DNA from: Neobacillus sp. Marseille-Q6967
GTDB lineage: Bacteria; Bacillota; Bacilli; Bacillales; Cytobacillaceae
Assembly (NCBI RefSeq): GCF_946151075.1
Contig: NZ_OX267715.1
Coordinates: 1,031,881 to 1,095,880 of the forward strand
Length of the DNA stretch: 64,000 nucleotides
Direction: 5' to 3'
Shown here: positions 43,700 through 52,024 of the stretch, piece after piece
Numbering within the stretch: the first letter of the stretch is position 1
Layout: each line of letters opens with the position of its first letter
Made by a program: the position numbers and the translations under genes
The notes under the pieces: generated by a model
Seen by the model: the letters and a program-made list of their open reading frames with translations, nothing else
Database searches by the model: none
Told to the model about the DNA's origin: nothing

Positions 43700-44992
43700 A
43701 TGTCTATTACGACGTTATTATCTGAAATGACAAATAAACAACAAGAAGAAAAAGAATCATTAAACTTATTCTTTTCCACGCAGACTGTTATTCAAAAAGC
43801 ACTTACCAAATTAGGCTATAAGAACGAAATGTACGAACTTTTAAAAGAGCCAATCCGTTTACTAACGGTTCGTATTCCAGTAAGAATGGATGATGGTACA
43901 GTTAAAGTTTTTACCGGTTATCGCTCACAGCATAATGATGCAGTTGGTCCAACAAAAGGAGGAGTACGTTTCCATCCTGATGTGGATGAAGAAGAGGTAA
44001 AGGCATTGTCAATATGGATGACATTAAAGTGCGGAATTACCAACCTGCCATATGGCGGAGGTAAGGGCGGAATTATCTGTGACCCAAGAAAAATGTCTTT
44101 CCGAGAACTTGAAAGACTCAGCCGCGGCTATGTTCGTGCAATCAGTCAAATCGTTGGACCTACAAAGGATATTCCGGCACCAGATGTTTATACCAATTCT
44201 CAGATTATGGCTTGGATGATGGATGAATATAGTCGTTTACGTGAATTTGATTCACCAGGTTTCATAACAGGAAAACCAATTGTATTAGGCGGATCTCAAG
44301 GCCGTGAAACAGCAACAGCCCGCGGGGTCACTATTTGTATCGAAGAAGCCGTAAAGAAGAAAGGAATTAATCTTCAAGGAGCAAGAGTTGTCATTCAAGG
44401 TTTTGGTAATGCAGGCAGCTACCTAGCGAAATTTATGCATGACGCCGGGGCTAAAGTAATTGGTATTTCGGATGTATATGGGGCAATTCACGATCCTAAC
44501 GGACTTGATATTGATTACTTATTGGATAGAAGAGATAGTTTTGGTACTGTGACTCAACTGTTTAAAGATACGATCACAAACCAAGAGTTACTAGAATTAG
44601 ATTGTGATATCCTTGTTCCAGCAGCCATTTCAAATCAAATTACAGCGAAGAATGCAGCTAATATTAAAGCAAGTATCGTTGTGGAAGCTGCTAATGGTCC
44701 GACTACACTTGAGGCAACAAAGATATTAACGGAACGTGGAGTACTTCTTGTTCCTGATATTCTCGCAAGTGCTGGTGGGGTAACAGTATCCTATTTTGAA
44801 TGGGTACAAAATAACCAAGGATACTATTGGACAGAAGAAGAGGTTAATGATAAACTTTCGAAGGTGATGATTTGTTCATTCGAAAATATCTATCAAACTT
44901 CTCAAACTCATCAGGTTGACATGCGATTAGCAGCTTATATGGTGGGGATACGAAAAGTAGCTGAGGCTTCAAGCTTCAGAGGATGGGTCTAA
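43700..44992 (+). CDS. rocG: Glutamate dehydrogenase, catabolic NAD-type
   Basis: A 430-residue Glu/Leu/Phe/Val dehydrogenase. Motifs include KCGITNLPYGGGKGGIICDP (catalytic and substrate Lys), PAPDVYTNSQIMAWMMDEYS and the nucleotide site VVIQGFGNAGSYLAKF. It deaminates glutamate to 2-oxoglutarate. The ATG at 43700 has GAGGTG 6 bases upstream and gives the RocG/GudB length; an ATG at 43658 adds 14 residues but lacks a site. Operon position after rocA-rocD under sigma-54 control favours RocG over GudB. Confidence 0.93.
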   Translation: MSITTLLSEMTNKQQEEKESLNLFFSTQTVIQKALTKLGYKNEMYELLKEPIRLLTVRIPVRMDDGTVKVFTGYRSQHNDAVGPTKGGVRFHPDVDEEEVKALSIWMTLKCGITNLPYGGGKGGIICDPRKMSFRELERLSRGYVRAISQIVGPTKDIPAPDVYTNSQIMAWMMDEYSRLREFDSPGFITGKPIVLGGSQGRETATARGVTICIEEAVKKKGINLQGARVVIQGFGNAGSYLAKFMHDAGAKVIGISDVYGAIHDPNGLDIDYLLDRRDSFGTVTQLFKDTITNQELLELDCDILVPAAISNQITAKNAANIKASIVVEAANGPTTLEATKILTERGVLLVPDILASAGGVTVSYFEWVQNNQGYYWTEEEVNDKLSKVMICSFENIYQTSQTHQVDMRLAAYMVGIRKVAEASSFRGWV

Positions 44993-45120
44993 ACTTTATT
45001 TAACATAAAAAAAGAAGCATCCTTGTTAGAACTTTTAGAATGTAGCAGACCTGCCAATAGGGAGGAAAATTTCTTCTCCCCTGAAAAAAATGAAACAATA
45101 TGAAAAAGGAGAGAACCTAC

Positions 45121-45375
45121 TTGCAAGCTATAGAAGAGGCAATTTATAGTCCGTGTGCTGGTACCGTGGAGCAAGTTCTAACGAAGGAAAACAACCATGT
45201 TTATGAATGGGAGAAACTATTTTTAATTAGAACTTCTAATGGCAGGATTGAAGAAATTTCAATTGGCATCAGCGGGTATATTAAATCGCTGTCAGTTAAA
45301 AAAGGACAAATGGTAAATGCCAATACTCTCTTAGCAACAATCGAAGATGATTTAATCATCACAGGATCTGATTAA
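45121..45375 (+). CDS. Small biotinyl/lipoyl-fold-like protein at the end of the roc operon
   Basis: An 84-residue protein whose sequence follows the biotinyl/lipoyl hammerhead pattern: IYSPCAGTVEQVLTKENNHVYEWEKLFLI, then GYIKSLSVKKGQMVNANTLLATIE. Where carriers have the EAMKM or DKA Lys it has RTSNGRIEEIS, so it lacks the modified lysine. The start is uncertain: AAAGGAG (45105-45111) best serves the TTG at 45121; an ATG at 45100 also opens the frame. It is 128 bases after rocG with no terminator between, so it probably belongs to the sigma-54 transcript. Role unknown. Confidence 0.72.
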   Translation: MQAIEEAIYSPCAGTVEQVLTKENNHVYEWEKLFLIRTSNGRIEEISIGISGYIKSLSVKKGQMVNANTLLATIEDDLIITGSD

Positions 45376-45387
45376 TATTTAATTTCT

Positions 45388-45421
45388 AAAACCTCTTTCC
45401 GTTTACGGGAAGAGGTTTTTT
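45388..45421 (+). terminator. Terminator of roc operon
   Basis: AAAACCTCTTTCC / GGGAAGAGGTTTT hairpin with a GTTTAC loop, followed by further T. Confidence 0.9.
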
Positions 45422-45439
45422 GTTAAAGTCAGTGGATTT

Positions 45440-45559
45440 ATGATTCTGGATAAGGATATTTTTGAGATTAGTCCCGACAAAATTCGAGATGTATATGTAG
45501 TTGAAATGTATATGGGGGGAAATCTAGCTTTTAATAGAGGATTCTTAACGCAATGCTAA
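45440..45559 (+). CDS. Possible 39-residue peptide or gene remnant
   Basis: ATG at 45440 opens a frame ending at TAA 45557-45559, encoding MILDKDIFEISPDKIRDV... with natural-looking codon use but no clear ribosome binding site. It may be the remnant of a decayed gene. Nothing recognised. Confidence 0.28.
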   Translation: MILDKDIFEISPDKIRDVYVVEMYMGGNLAFNRGFLTQC

Positions 45560-45622
45560 AAAAGAGAACAAGTTTTTCTAGTAATATAACTGCCCATCAC
45601 GATGATATGTAAAAAACCATTT

Positions 45623-45657
45623 CTACCTGTCTTCAATATTTAAATGAGGACAGGTAG
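45623..45657. terminator. Terminator of minus-strand esterase gene
   Basis: CTACCTGTC (45623-45631) / GACAGGTAG (45649-45657) with a T-rich stretch on the minus-strand side (GGTTTTTTAC). Confidence 0.72.
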
Positions 45658-45678
45658 TTTGATTTTGAAAGAGGATTA

Positions 45679-46635
45679 CTAAACGGTTGTGCTTGATGAA
45701 AATTGTTTATTTAGAGCATTCGTAATTTGTTCGAGTGCTTTCTTAGCATCATCCATCAGAACAGGCATCCAAAAGAATCCGTGAATCTGCCCATTATATC
45801 TCGTTTGTTCTACTGAAACACCTGCTTCTCTTAATCTAGCAGCATACGCCTCACCTTCATCGCGAAGGACATCATATTCTGCAGTAATGACTAAAGCTGG
45901 CGGTAATCCAGAAACGTCATCTGCTAGGAGTGGAGCGGCATATGGATGTGTTTTTTCACTGTCATTATTTAAGTATTGATCTTTAAACCAATGCATTGCG
46001 GGAGTTTCTAAATAATGGTCTTTACCATTTTCAATATAAGATTGAGTGTCAAAGGAAAGGTCTGTTACAGGGTAGAGAAGAACCTGATAGGCAATAGCTG
46101 GGCCCCCTCGATCTTTTGCCATTAATGGCACAACCGCTGCAAGATTACCTCCAGCGCTATCGCCGCCAACAGCAATACGACTTGGATCCCCATTATATTT
46201 AGAGATATTTTCTGCCACCCACTTAGTTGCAGAATAACAATCCTCGGCAGGAATTGGAAACTTGTACTCAGGAGCGAGACGATAATCGACAGAAACTACC
46301 AAACATTCGGTAGAATTTGTGACAGAACGAAGAATTGGATCAATTACTTCAAGATCACCTAAGACCCAGCCGCCACCGTGATAGTAGACAAAAACAGGAA
46401 AAGGACCATTTCCTTTTGGAGTATAAAGACGAAGACCTATTTCCGCACCGTCTACCGGAATTTTGATATCTTCCACTTTGCCAACTTCTTGAGGTTCCCC
46501 TACTACTCCTTGGTAGAATCCCATTAAACCGTCACGATTTTCTTGAACGGTCATTTCTTCGATTGCTTTACCACCATCTGCTCTAGCTTGAGCAATCATA
46601 TCCAAAAGACTTTTTACCTGAGGCTGTAATGGCAT
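45679..46635 (-). CDS. Alpha/beta hydrolase, hormone-sensitive-lipase type esterase
   Basis: A 318-residue esterase with the HSL-family oxyanion motif YYHGGGW (85-90) and nucleophile Ser160 in GGDSAGG. The late Asp lies in PPALVITAEYDVLRDEG and His in YNGQIHGFFWM. It hydrolyses short acyl esters. The ATG at 46635 follows TAGGAGGAAAAAAT on the minus strand; the longer frame from 46710 has no site. It is divergent from the catabolic island, separated by a promoter region carrying the shared operator. It could release or open a substrate (for example a lactone or ester) for that pathway, but this is only contextual. Confidence 0.88.
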   Translation of the reverse strand: MPLQPQVKSLLDMIAQARADGGKAIEEMTVQENRDGLMGFYQGVVGEPQEVGKVEDIKIPVDGAEIGLRLYTPKGNGPFPVFVYYHGGGWVLGDLEVIDPILRSVTNSTECLVVSVDYRLAPEYKFPIPAEDCYSATKWVAENISKYNGDPSRIAVGGDSAGGNLAAVVPLMAKDRGGPAIAYQVLLYPVTDLSFDTQSYIENGKDHYLETPAMHWFKDQYLNNDSEKTHPYAAPLLADDVSGLPPALVITAEYDVLRDEGEAYAARLREAGVSVEQTRYNGQIHGFFWMPVLMDDAKKALEQITNALNKQFSSSTTV

Positions 46636-46833
46636 ATTTTTTCCTCCTATCAAATGGTAATCGTTTTCAGGGAAAATTATATAATCTTGTAAATGAAATT
46701 GCAACAACAAAAAGTGAAAATTCTAAATATTTTAAAACTTACTTCTAGACAACAAATAGGAATTTAAAAATCAAGAAAACCGGTCTAATAGAAATCAATT
46801 GAAGTTTGTTTTCAGAAAATTTAAAATACAATA

Positions 46834-46882
46834 TTGAATTTGATATTTATTGTTGTTATAATAAAAAACAAACAACCGTTAG
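46834..46882 (+). promoter_or_regulatory. Promoter and shared operator upstream of phosphotransferase gene
   Basis: TTGAAT (46834-46839), 17-base spacer, TATAAT (46857-46862), then ACAAACAACCGTTAG (46868-46882) over the expected start of transcription. The same promoter-operator layout recurs at 53052 and 57166. Confidence 0.72.
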
Positions 46883-46934
46883 ATTTTTTGTTATCGCTTT
46901 CAATCGGCTTATATAAAAACGGGTGGTGAGAAAA

Positions 46935-48005
46935 ATGAGTCAGAATCAAAGCAATGAAACAATCTCTGTTCGTAATGGTGAAGATTTTAATCGAGAAGTA
47001 TTAAGAAAATATTTACTTAATCATGTAGAGGACTTTCCAAATAAACCTTTGGAGGTTGAACAATTTCCTACTGGATTTTCTAACCTAACTTATTTGATTC
47101 GCAGCGGTGATTGGGAAGCCGTCATGCGTCGTCCACCTTCTGGTCCTTTACCTCCTAAAGCTCATGACATGAAAAGGGAATCAGACCTTTTAAGAAATCT
47201 TTATTCTGCATTTCCACTCATTCCAAAACCTTATGTTTTTTGTGATGATAAGGATGTGTTAGGAGTTCCGTTCTATATTATGGAGCGGAAAAAAGGCGTA
47301 GTGTTGGATAATCGGTTTCCACCAGGATTTATACCAACAAAAGAGTTGTGTATTGAAATATCAAATGCAGTAGTCGATGCACTAGCTCAATTACACTCTG
47401 TAGATTATAAGAAAGCGAATTTATCGGCATTTGGACACCCAGATGGGTTTTTAGACAGACAAGTAAATAGCTGGATTAAACGTTATAGAAAGTTTGAAAC
47501 CCATGATATTCTATATTTTGAACCATTAGCAAAATGGTTTTTAGCGAATATTCCATCATCTAAAGAGGCAACGATTATTCATAATGACTATAAGTTAAAC
47601 AATATGCTGCTCTCAAAAGACTATAAACATATTGAAGCGATTTTGGATTGGGAGATGGCAACTATAGCTGACCCATTCTTTGATTTAGCTAGCGCTTTAG
47701 GTTATTGGATGGAAGCAGACGATCCTGATTACCTAAAAGAAAGCATGCCGACTGTAACTACACTGCCTGGATTCATTAAGCGTAATGAATTTATTCAAAG
47801 GTATTCCTTAAAATCTGGAAGAGATATTCCTTCACTCAGTTTTTATATGGCGTTTACTTATTTTAAATTAGCAGTAGTGCTGCAACAGATTTATTATCGT
47901 TGGAAAGTTGGTCAAACCGCAGATGAACGGTTTGCAAATTTAGATAAAAGAGTGAAAAACCTTATGCTTTATGCTTTTGAAGTGACTGAAACAGGGATTT
48001 TTTAG
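46935..48005 (+). CDS. APH-like phosphotransferase, ACAD10/11- or LvaA-type
   Basis: A 356-residue kinase-fold protein of the phosphotransferase (aminoglycoside-type) family. The N-lobe shows EQFPTGFSNLTYLI and AVMRRPPSG; the catalytic loop is HNDYKLNN (216-223) and the metal-binding motif ILDWEMATIADPFFDLA (Asp238). This branch is fused to acyl-CoA dehydrogenases in eukaryotic ACAD10/ACAD11 and is the LvaA subunit in Pseudomonas levulinate catabolism, where it phosphorylates 4-hydroxyacyl-CoA. An acyl-CoA dehydrogenase and CoA ligase lie in the same island. The ATG at 46935 follows GGTGGTGAG. An antibiotic resistance role is unlikely. Confidence 0.88.
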   Translation: MSQNQSNETISVRNGEDFNREVLRKYLLNHVEDFPNKPLEVEQFPTGFSNLTYLIRSGDWEAVMRRPPSGPLPPKAHDMKRESDLLRNLYSAFPLIPKPYVFCDDKDVLGVPFYIMERKKGVVLDNRFPPGFIPTKELCIEISNAVVDALAQLHSVDYKKANLSAFGHPDGFLDRQVNSWIKRYRKFETHDILYFEPLAKWFLANIPSSKEATIIHNDYKLNNMLLSKDYKHIEAILDWEMATIADPFFDLASALGYWMEADDPDYLKESMPTVTTLPGFIKRNEFIQRYSLKSGRDIPSLSFYMAFTYFKLAVVLQQIYYRWKVGQTADERFANLDKRVKNLMLYAFEVTETGIF

Positions 48006-48073
48006 GGGAAATGCAATATCATGTGCCCATCTTTATCTAAATGAAACTCTGCCCTTTATTTCAAGATAATATA

Positions 48074-48126
48074 TTGTGAAAGTAATGAGTGTAATGGTAA
48101 AATATCCATCAAACAACTATTTGTTT
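48074..48126 (+). promoter_or_regulatory. Promoter and operator of the island's tetR gene
   Basis: TTGTGA (48074-48079), 18-base spacer, TAAAAT (48098-48103), then TCAAACAACTATTTGTTT (48109-48126), in which AAACAA and TTGTTT form an inverted repeat. The TCAAACAA half matches the other island operators and lies the same 5 bases after -10 as at 46868 and 57200. Confidence 0.65.
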
Positions 48127-48183
48127 CTAACTAACGAGGGTAGAGTTTTTTAGGTTTTAACGAGATGGGAAGGGGACATAAAT

Positions 48184-48813
48184 ATGAAAAAAACAAATGA
48201 AAAAAAAGAAAGAAAAAAGGCGAGTGAAAAATTTACTAAAATTGTAGATGCAGCTGCCAAAATTTTTCGAGAAAAAGGATTTAAAGAGGCAACATTAGAG
48301 GATATTGCAAACGAAGTGGGAATGTTAAAAGGCAGTCTTTATTATTATATCGATAAAAAAGAAGATTTATTGTATGCAGTTGTCGAAAGACCGCTTGGTG
48401 AAATGACTAAGAATTTAAAAGAAATTGTTAACTCTCATGATGCACCATCTATTAAATTAGAAAAAGCATTAAAAAATCATGTATACGGTTTTGAGCATTA
48501 TCAAAGTGAATTATTTGTTTGGATTTCTATCGAGTGGTTTAAGTCGGAGTTTGGGGGAGAAATCGCCACATTAGGTGATGAAATCGATCATCTATTTCGT
48601 CAGATTATTTTAGAGGGGATTGAAAAGAAAGAATTTCGAAGTGATTTAGACCCAAAACTGATGACTTTCGCTATATTCGGTGTTTATAATTACATGCAAC
48701 GTTGGTACTCACCAAATAATGGTTACTCTATAAGCGATATATCATCTCAGTTTAATGAATTTGTCCTACAAGGCATAATGGATAAAGTTTTATTATGTTC
48801 TACCAAAAAATAA
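48184..48813 (+). CDS. TetR/AcrR family regulator of the catabolic island
   Basis: A 209-residue repressor. A Lys-rich leader precedes the TetR HTH domain (about 14-62: FTKIVDAAAKIFREKGFKEATLEDIANEVGMLKGSLYYYIDKKEDLL). The C-terminal region (about 75-205) is of the FadR/YfiR-like type commonly sensing acyl-CoA esters. It is the only regulator in the island, and CAAACAA-type elements precede it and at least three other units, so an acyl-CoA intermediate relieving repression is a reasonable model. GGGAAGGGGAC precedes the ATG. Confidence 0.9.
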   Translation: MKKTNEKKERKKASEKFTKIVDAAAKIFREKGFKEATLEDIANEVGMLKGSLYYYIDKKEDLLYAVVERPLGEMTKNLKEIVNSHDAPSIKLEKALKNHVYGFEHYQSELFVWISIEWFKSEFGGEIATLGDEIDHLFRQIILEGIEKKEFRSDLDPKLMTFAIFGVYNYMQRWYSPNNGYSISDISSQFNEFVLQGIMDKVLLCSTKK

Positions 48814-48865
48814 ACATTTTTGAAAAAGAGTTCGAATAGAGTGTCATGATTAAGATTTAGTAGCT

Positions 48866-48930
48866 AAGCACCTGGTTTGGGTGATTCCAAAAGTTAAATG
48901 CTGTAATAGCAAGTGGGTGCTTGGTTTTTA
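48866..48930 (+). terminator. Terminator of tetR gene
   Basis: AAGCACC (48866-48872) / GGTGCTT (48916-48922) with a structured loop containing a second small stem, followed by GGTTTTTAATT. The long apical region makes it less certain. Confidence 0.6.
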
Positions 48931-48936
48931 ATTATT

Positions 48937-49186
48937 TTCCTTCGTTATTTTAAATGAATCTTTCCATATTATAGGGCATTAATTAGGCTCACATTACAAC
49001 ACACCTCATTGCATGACATCTAGTATTATCATTCCACAAGTTATGAACTTCCTTTTACTTCTAAATGACAAAACCATTAATTTTTAAAACGCCAACATCA
49101 CCGGATAACTGCTATTAAGAATTGATTGTATGACGGGACTATGTGCTGAACGTATCATTTTTAATAAAATAATTGAGGTGTTGGAA
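48937..49186. other. Intergenic region before the acyl-CoA ligase
   Basis: About 250 AT-rich bases with no gene and, unlike other units of the island, no CAAACAA-type operator seen. The promoter of the ligase gene was not identified. Confidence 0.4.
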
Positions 49187-50815
49187 ATGAGATACACTGA
49201 ACTACGAGAAGGTTTTTCTTGGGAAAAGGTCTTAAAGACCTTTGATTGGGATGTACATGAGAAATTTAATATGGGGCACGAATGCTGCGACCGCTGGGCG
49301 GATGATCCTAATCGCATAGCTGTTTATTGGGAAGATGAAGCCGGGAATACAGATGTGTGGACATACAAGAGACTCAAAGAACAATCTAATCGAATGGCTA
49401 ATGCACTTCGATCCCTTGGGGTGCAGAAAGGGGATCGTGTTGCAGGACTCCTCGGTAAAGATATGGAATTAATAATAACCGTTTTAGCTGCATGGAAAAT
49501 AGGTGCAGTATATGTTCCGATGTTCACTGCATTTGGTCCAGAAGCGATTAGGTATCGATTAGAAGATGCTGGCTGCAAAGTTTTAGTGACAAATCAAGAA
49601 CAGGCTCAAAAAATAGCAGACTTAAATATTTCAAGTACAATCATATTATCAGATGGTTTAACTGAGGAGGGTTTGACGTTCTGGGAATTCATTCAATCAT
49701 TTTCGAATAATCATGAGACAGAAGCAACTAATGTAATGGATCCTTGTGTGTTCCAATATACATCAGGATCAACAGGAATGCCAAAAGGGGCAGTTTGGGC
49801 CCACAAAATTTTAATCAGTTCCTATCCATACGTTAGATATGCTATAGGAGTTGAAGATGATGATTTATTTTTCGGCGGAGCAGATTTGGGATGGGCTTTT
49901 GGACTAATTAATTGTACCTTTGTTCCGTTAAGCTATGGTAACCAGATTCTTGCTTATAAGGGGCCATTTAGTGTCGAGAAAACTTATTATTTACTAGAAA
50001 AATATAAGATTACAAATTTTGCGTACGCCCCAACAGTATACCGAATGATGATGTCAGCCGGTTCTGAAATGATTAAAAAATATAATCTTCAGGTGAAAAA
50101 ATTCAGCAGTGCCGGTGAACCTTTAAATGCAGAAGTAGTCCGGTTTTTTAAAGATAACTTCGGTAGAGCCATTTATGATCACTACGGTTCAACAGAGACA
50201 GGAATGATTGTAGACAACTTCAATGTAACAGATATGGCGGTAAAACCAGGCTCCATGGGACTTCCATGTCCAGGATTTAATGTTGCGATCGTTGATGAGG
50301 ATGGGAACCCAGTGGAAAAAGGTGAGATAGGTCAAATTGCTGTAGATACGACTGCCTATCCCGTTTTCTTTCTAGGTTATTGGAAGAATCCCGAAAAAAC
50401 AGAAGAAAAAATTAGAGGAAAATGGTTTTTATCAGGTGATTTAGCCAGTGAGGACGAGGAAGGATATTTTTGGTTTCAAGGCCGTGCAGATGACATTATT
50501 TCAAGTGCAGGCTATCGAATTGGACCTTTCGAAGTTGAGAGTAGTTTAATCGAACATCCTGCTGTTGCAGAAGCTGCAGTTATAGGTAATCCTGATGAAA
50601 CGAAAGGGGAAATTGTAAAGGCTTTTGTTGTCCTTAATAAATCTTATGAGCCATCAGACGAACTCGCAAAAGAATTAAGTTTATTTGTTAAAAGTAAATT
50701 ATCTAAACATCAATATCCTAGAGAAGTAGAGTTTATAGAAAGTCTCCCAAAAACACCAAGCGGTAAAATTCAGAGATATCTTTTGAAACCAAATCAATAT
50801 GCTGCTAAGAATTAA
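49187..50815 (+). CDS. AMP-forming acyl-CoA ligase (MACS-like)
   Basis: A 542-residue ANL-family adenylating enzyme. The ATP loop YTSGSTGMPKG is at 191-201, with YDHYGSTETGM, WFLSGDLASEDEEGYFWFQGRADD (hinge) and PKTPSGKIQR with catalytic Lys527. Overall similarity is to acetyl/medium-chain acyl-CoA synthetases. It would activate the imported carboxylic acid. The ATG at 49187 follows TGAGGTG; an earlier in-frame ATG at 49130 has no site. Together with the phosphotransferase and acyl-CoA dehydrogenase it recalls LvaE of the levulinate pathway. Confidence 0.92.
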   Translation: MRYTELREGFSWEKVLKTFDWDVHEKFNMGHECCDRWADDPNRIAVYWEDEAGNTDVWTYKRLKEQSNRMANALRSLGVQKGDRVAGLLGKDMELIITVLAAWKIGAVYVPMFTAFGPEAIRYRLEDAGCKVLVTNQEQAQKIADLNISSTIILSDGLTEEGLTFWEFIQSFSNNHETEATNVMDPCVFQYTSGSTGMPKGAVWAHKILISSYPYVRYAIGVEDDDLFFGGADLGWAFGLINCTFVPLSYGNQILAYKGPFSVEKTYYLLEKYKITNFAYAPTVYRMMMSAGSEMIKKYNLQVKKFSSAGEPLNAEVVRFFKDNFGRAIYDHYGSTETGMIVDNFNVTDMAVKPGSMGLPCPGFNVAIVDEDGNPVEKGEIGQIAVDTTAYPVFFLGYWKNPEKTEEKIRGKWFLSGDLASEDEEGYFWFQGRADDIISSAGYRIGPFEVESSLIEHPAVAEAAVIGNPDETKGEIVKAFVVLNKSYEPSDELAKELSLFVKSKLSKHQYPREVEFIESLPKTPSGKIQRYLLKPNQYAAKN

Positions 50816-50897
50816 GCGGTAAGAAATATTTAGTATTAGATTTTATAGGTCTGTTACATTTTTAAATAAAATCTAAAATGGATGGGTGGTAATTTTT

Positions 50898-51398
50898 ATG
50901 AATAGCACAGCTGATAAGATTAATATTTTTAAACAAATTATGGGTGTATATCCAACAGGAGTTACCATTGTAACTACTATGGATGAGCAAGGTTCTCCTG
51001 CTGGACTTACAGTAAATTCTTTTGCCTCTGTTTCTCTTGACCCTCTTATTGTCCTATGGTGTATTGATAAAAAGGTTTCATCACTTACTAAATTTTTAAA
51101 TGCAAAGAAGTTTGCTGTTCACACATTATCTTCTGATCAAGCAGATGCCTGCTGGGCCTTTGCAGGAAAAGAACCAGACCGTTTTTCAAAGGTTAATTGG
51201 AAGGTTTCTGACAATGGTTTGCCCATCATAACAGATTCTTTAGGTACATTTGAATGTAGGACCATTCAGCAAATTGATGCAGGTGATCATGTTATCCTAT
51301 TAGGTGAAGTTATCGATTTAAATAAACAAGATAAAGACCCATTACTTTATTTCAATAGAAAAATTGGCCCAATTCCAACAAATTGGCCGAATGTATAA
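50898..51398 (+). CDS. Flavin reductase (HpaC/RutF family), FMN-dependent
   Basis: A 166-residue flavin reductase-like protein: FKQIMGVYPTGVTIVTTMDEQGSPAGLTVNSFASVSLDPLIVLWC is the classic N-terminal FMN-binding block, and DRFSKVNW...IQQIDAGDHVILLGEV the C-terminal one. Such enzymes deliver free reduced flavin to two-component monooxygenases. The luciferase-like enzyme at 54500 is the obvious recipient. GGGTGG is 9 bases upstream of the ATG at 50898. Confidence 0.92.
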   Translation: MNSTADKINIFKQIMGVYPTGVTIVTTMDEQGSPAGLTVNSFASVSLDPLIVLWCIDKKVSSLTKFLNAKKFAVHTLSSDQADACWAFAGKEPDRFSKVNWKVSDNGLPIITDSLGTFECRTIQQIDAGDHVILLGEVIDLNKQDKDPLLYFNRKIGPIPTNWPNV

Positions 51399-51464
51399 TT
51401 TATATTGAATGATATGAATTGGTTCTTAATTATTTCATTAATTAACTTACAGGAGCAGTGATTT

Positions 51465-52007
51465 ATGAAAATATTAGGAATATCCGGAACAATTACGGGG
51501 TCTAAAACACTTGTAGTAATCAAAAAAGTAATGGAAGAAATTAAAAAACATACCCCTGAAGCCGAGGTTGATATATTAGACCTTAAGCAATATAACGTTC
51601 AGTTCTGTGATGGGCGACCACCCTCAGATTATACCGGAGATACAAGTAAGGTTATTGAATTACTGTCCTCCGCTGACAGCTATGTTTTCGGGACTCCCAT
51701 TTTTCAAGGGTCATTTACCGGAGCATTTAAAAATTTAATAGATTTAGTTCCTCCCTCCGAATTTAAAAATAAAGTGATGGGTTTTGTCGCTACAGGAGGA
51801 AATCATCAGCATTATCTTGTTATTGAAAATCAATTAAAACCTATTGCAGGTTACTTAAATGCCTACGTTTCACCTAGTTTTGTATTCGCACATTCCTCCC
51901 ATTTTAACATTCAGAATGAAATTGTAGATTCAGAATTGTTGAGTCAAATCGATGTGTTCTCAAGACAAATGGCAATCATGAATGAAAAATTACATTTTAC
52001 TAAATAG
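51465..52007 (+). CDS. NAD(P)H-dependent FMN reductase (flavodoxin-fold)
   Basis: A 180-residue flavodoxin-like protein: MKILGISGTITGSKTLVVIKKVMEEI (phosphate loop), FGTPIFQGSFTGAFKNLIDLVPPSEFKNKVMGFVATGGNHQHYLVIENQLKPIAGYLNAYV. This matches the SsuE/MsuE/azoreductase-type NADPH:FMN reductases that often accompany sulfonate or other FMNH2-dependent monooxygenases. It lies 66 bases after the other flavin reductase, so the island encodes two reductases of different folds. GGAGCAG precedes the ATG. It ends 17 bases before the next start. Confidence 0.88.
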   Translation: MKILGISGTITGSKTLVVIKKVMEEIKKHTPEAEVDILDLKQYNVQFCDGRPPSDYTGDTSKVIELLSSADSYVFGTPIFQGSFTGAFKNLIDLVPPSEFKNKVMGFVATGGNHQHYLVIENQLKPIAGYLNAYVSPSFVFAHSSHFNIQNEIVDSELLSQIDVFSRQMAIMNEKLHFTK

Positions 52008-52024
52008 GAAGGTTGTGGTTCAGT

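Noticed and set aside
43700..44992. GudB-type glutamate dehydrogenase with an inactivating internal duplication
   Set aside because: No short tandem duplication was seen near the active site, and the sigma-54 roc context fits RocG.
45440..45559. Confident small gene
   Set aside because: Only 39 codons, no ribosome binding site and no family; kept as a low-confidence feature only.
46935..48005. Aminoglycoside resistance gene
   Set aside because: Kinase motifs are shared with antibiotic phosphotransferases, but the sequence style and the acyl-CoA neighbourhood fit the ACAD10/11-LvaA branch.
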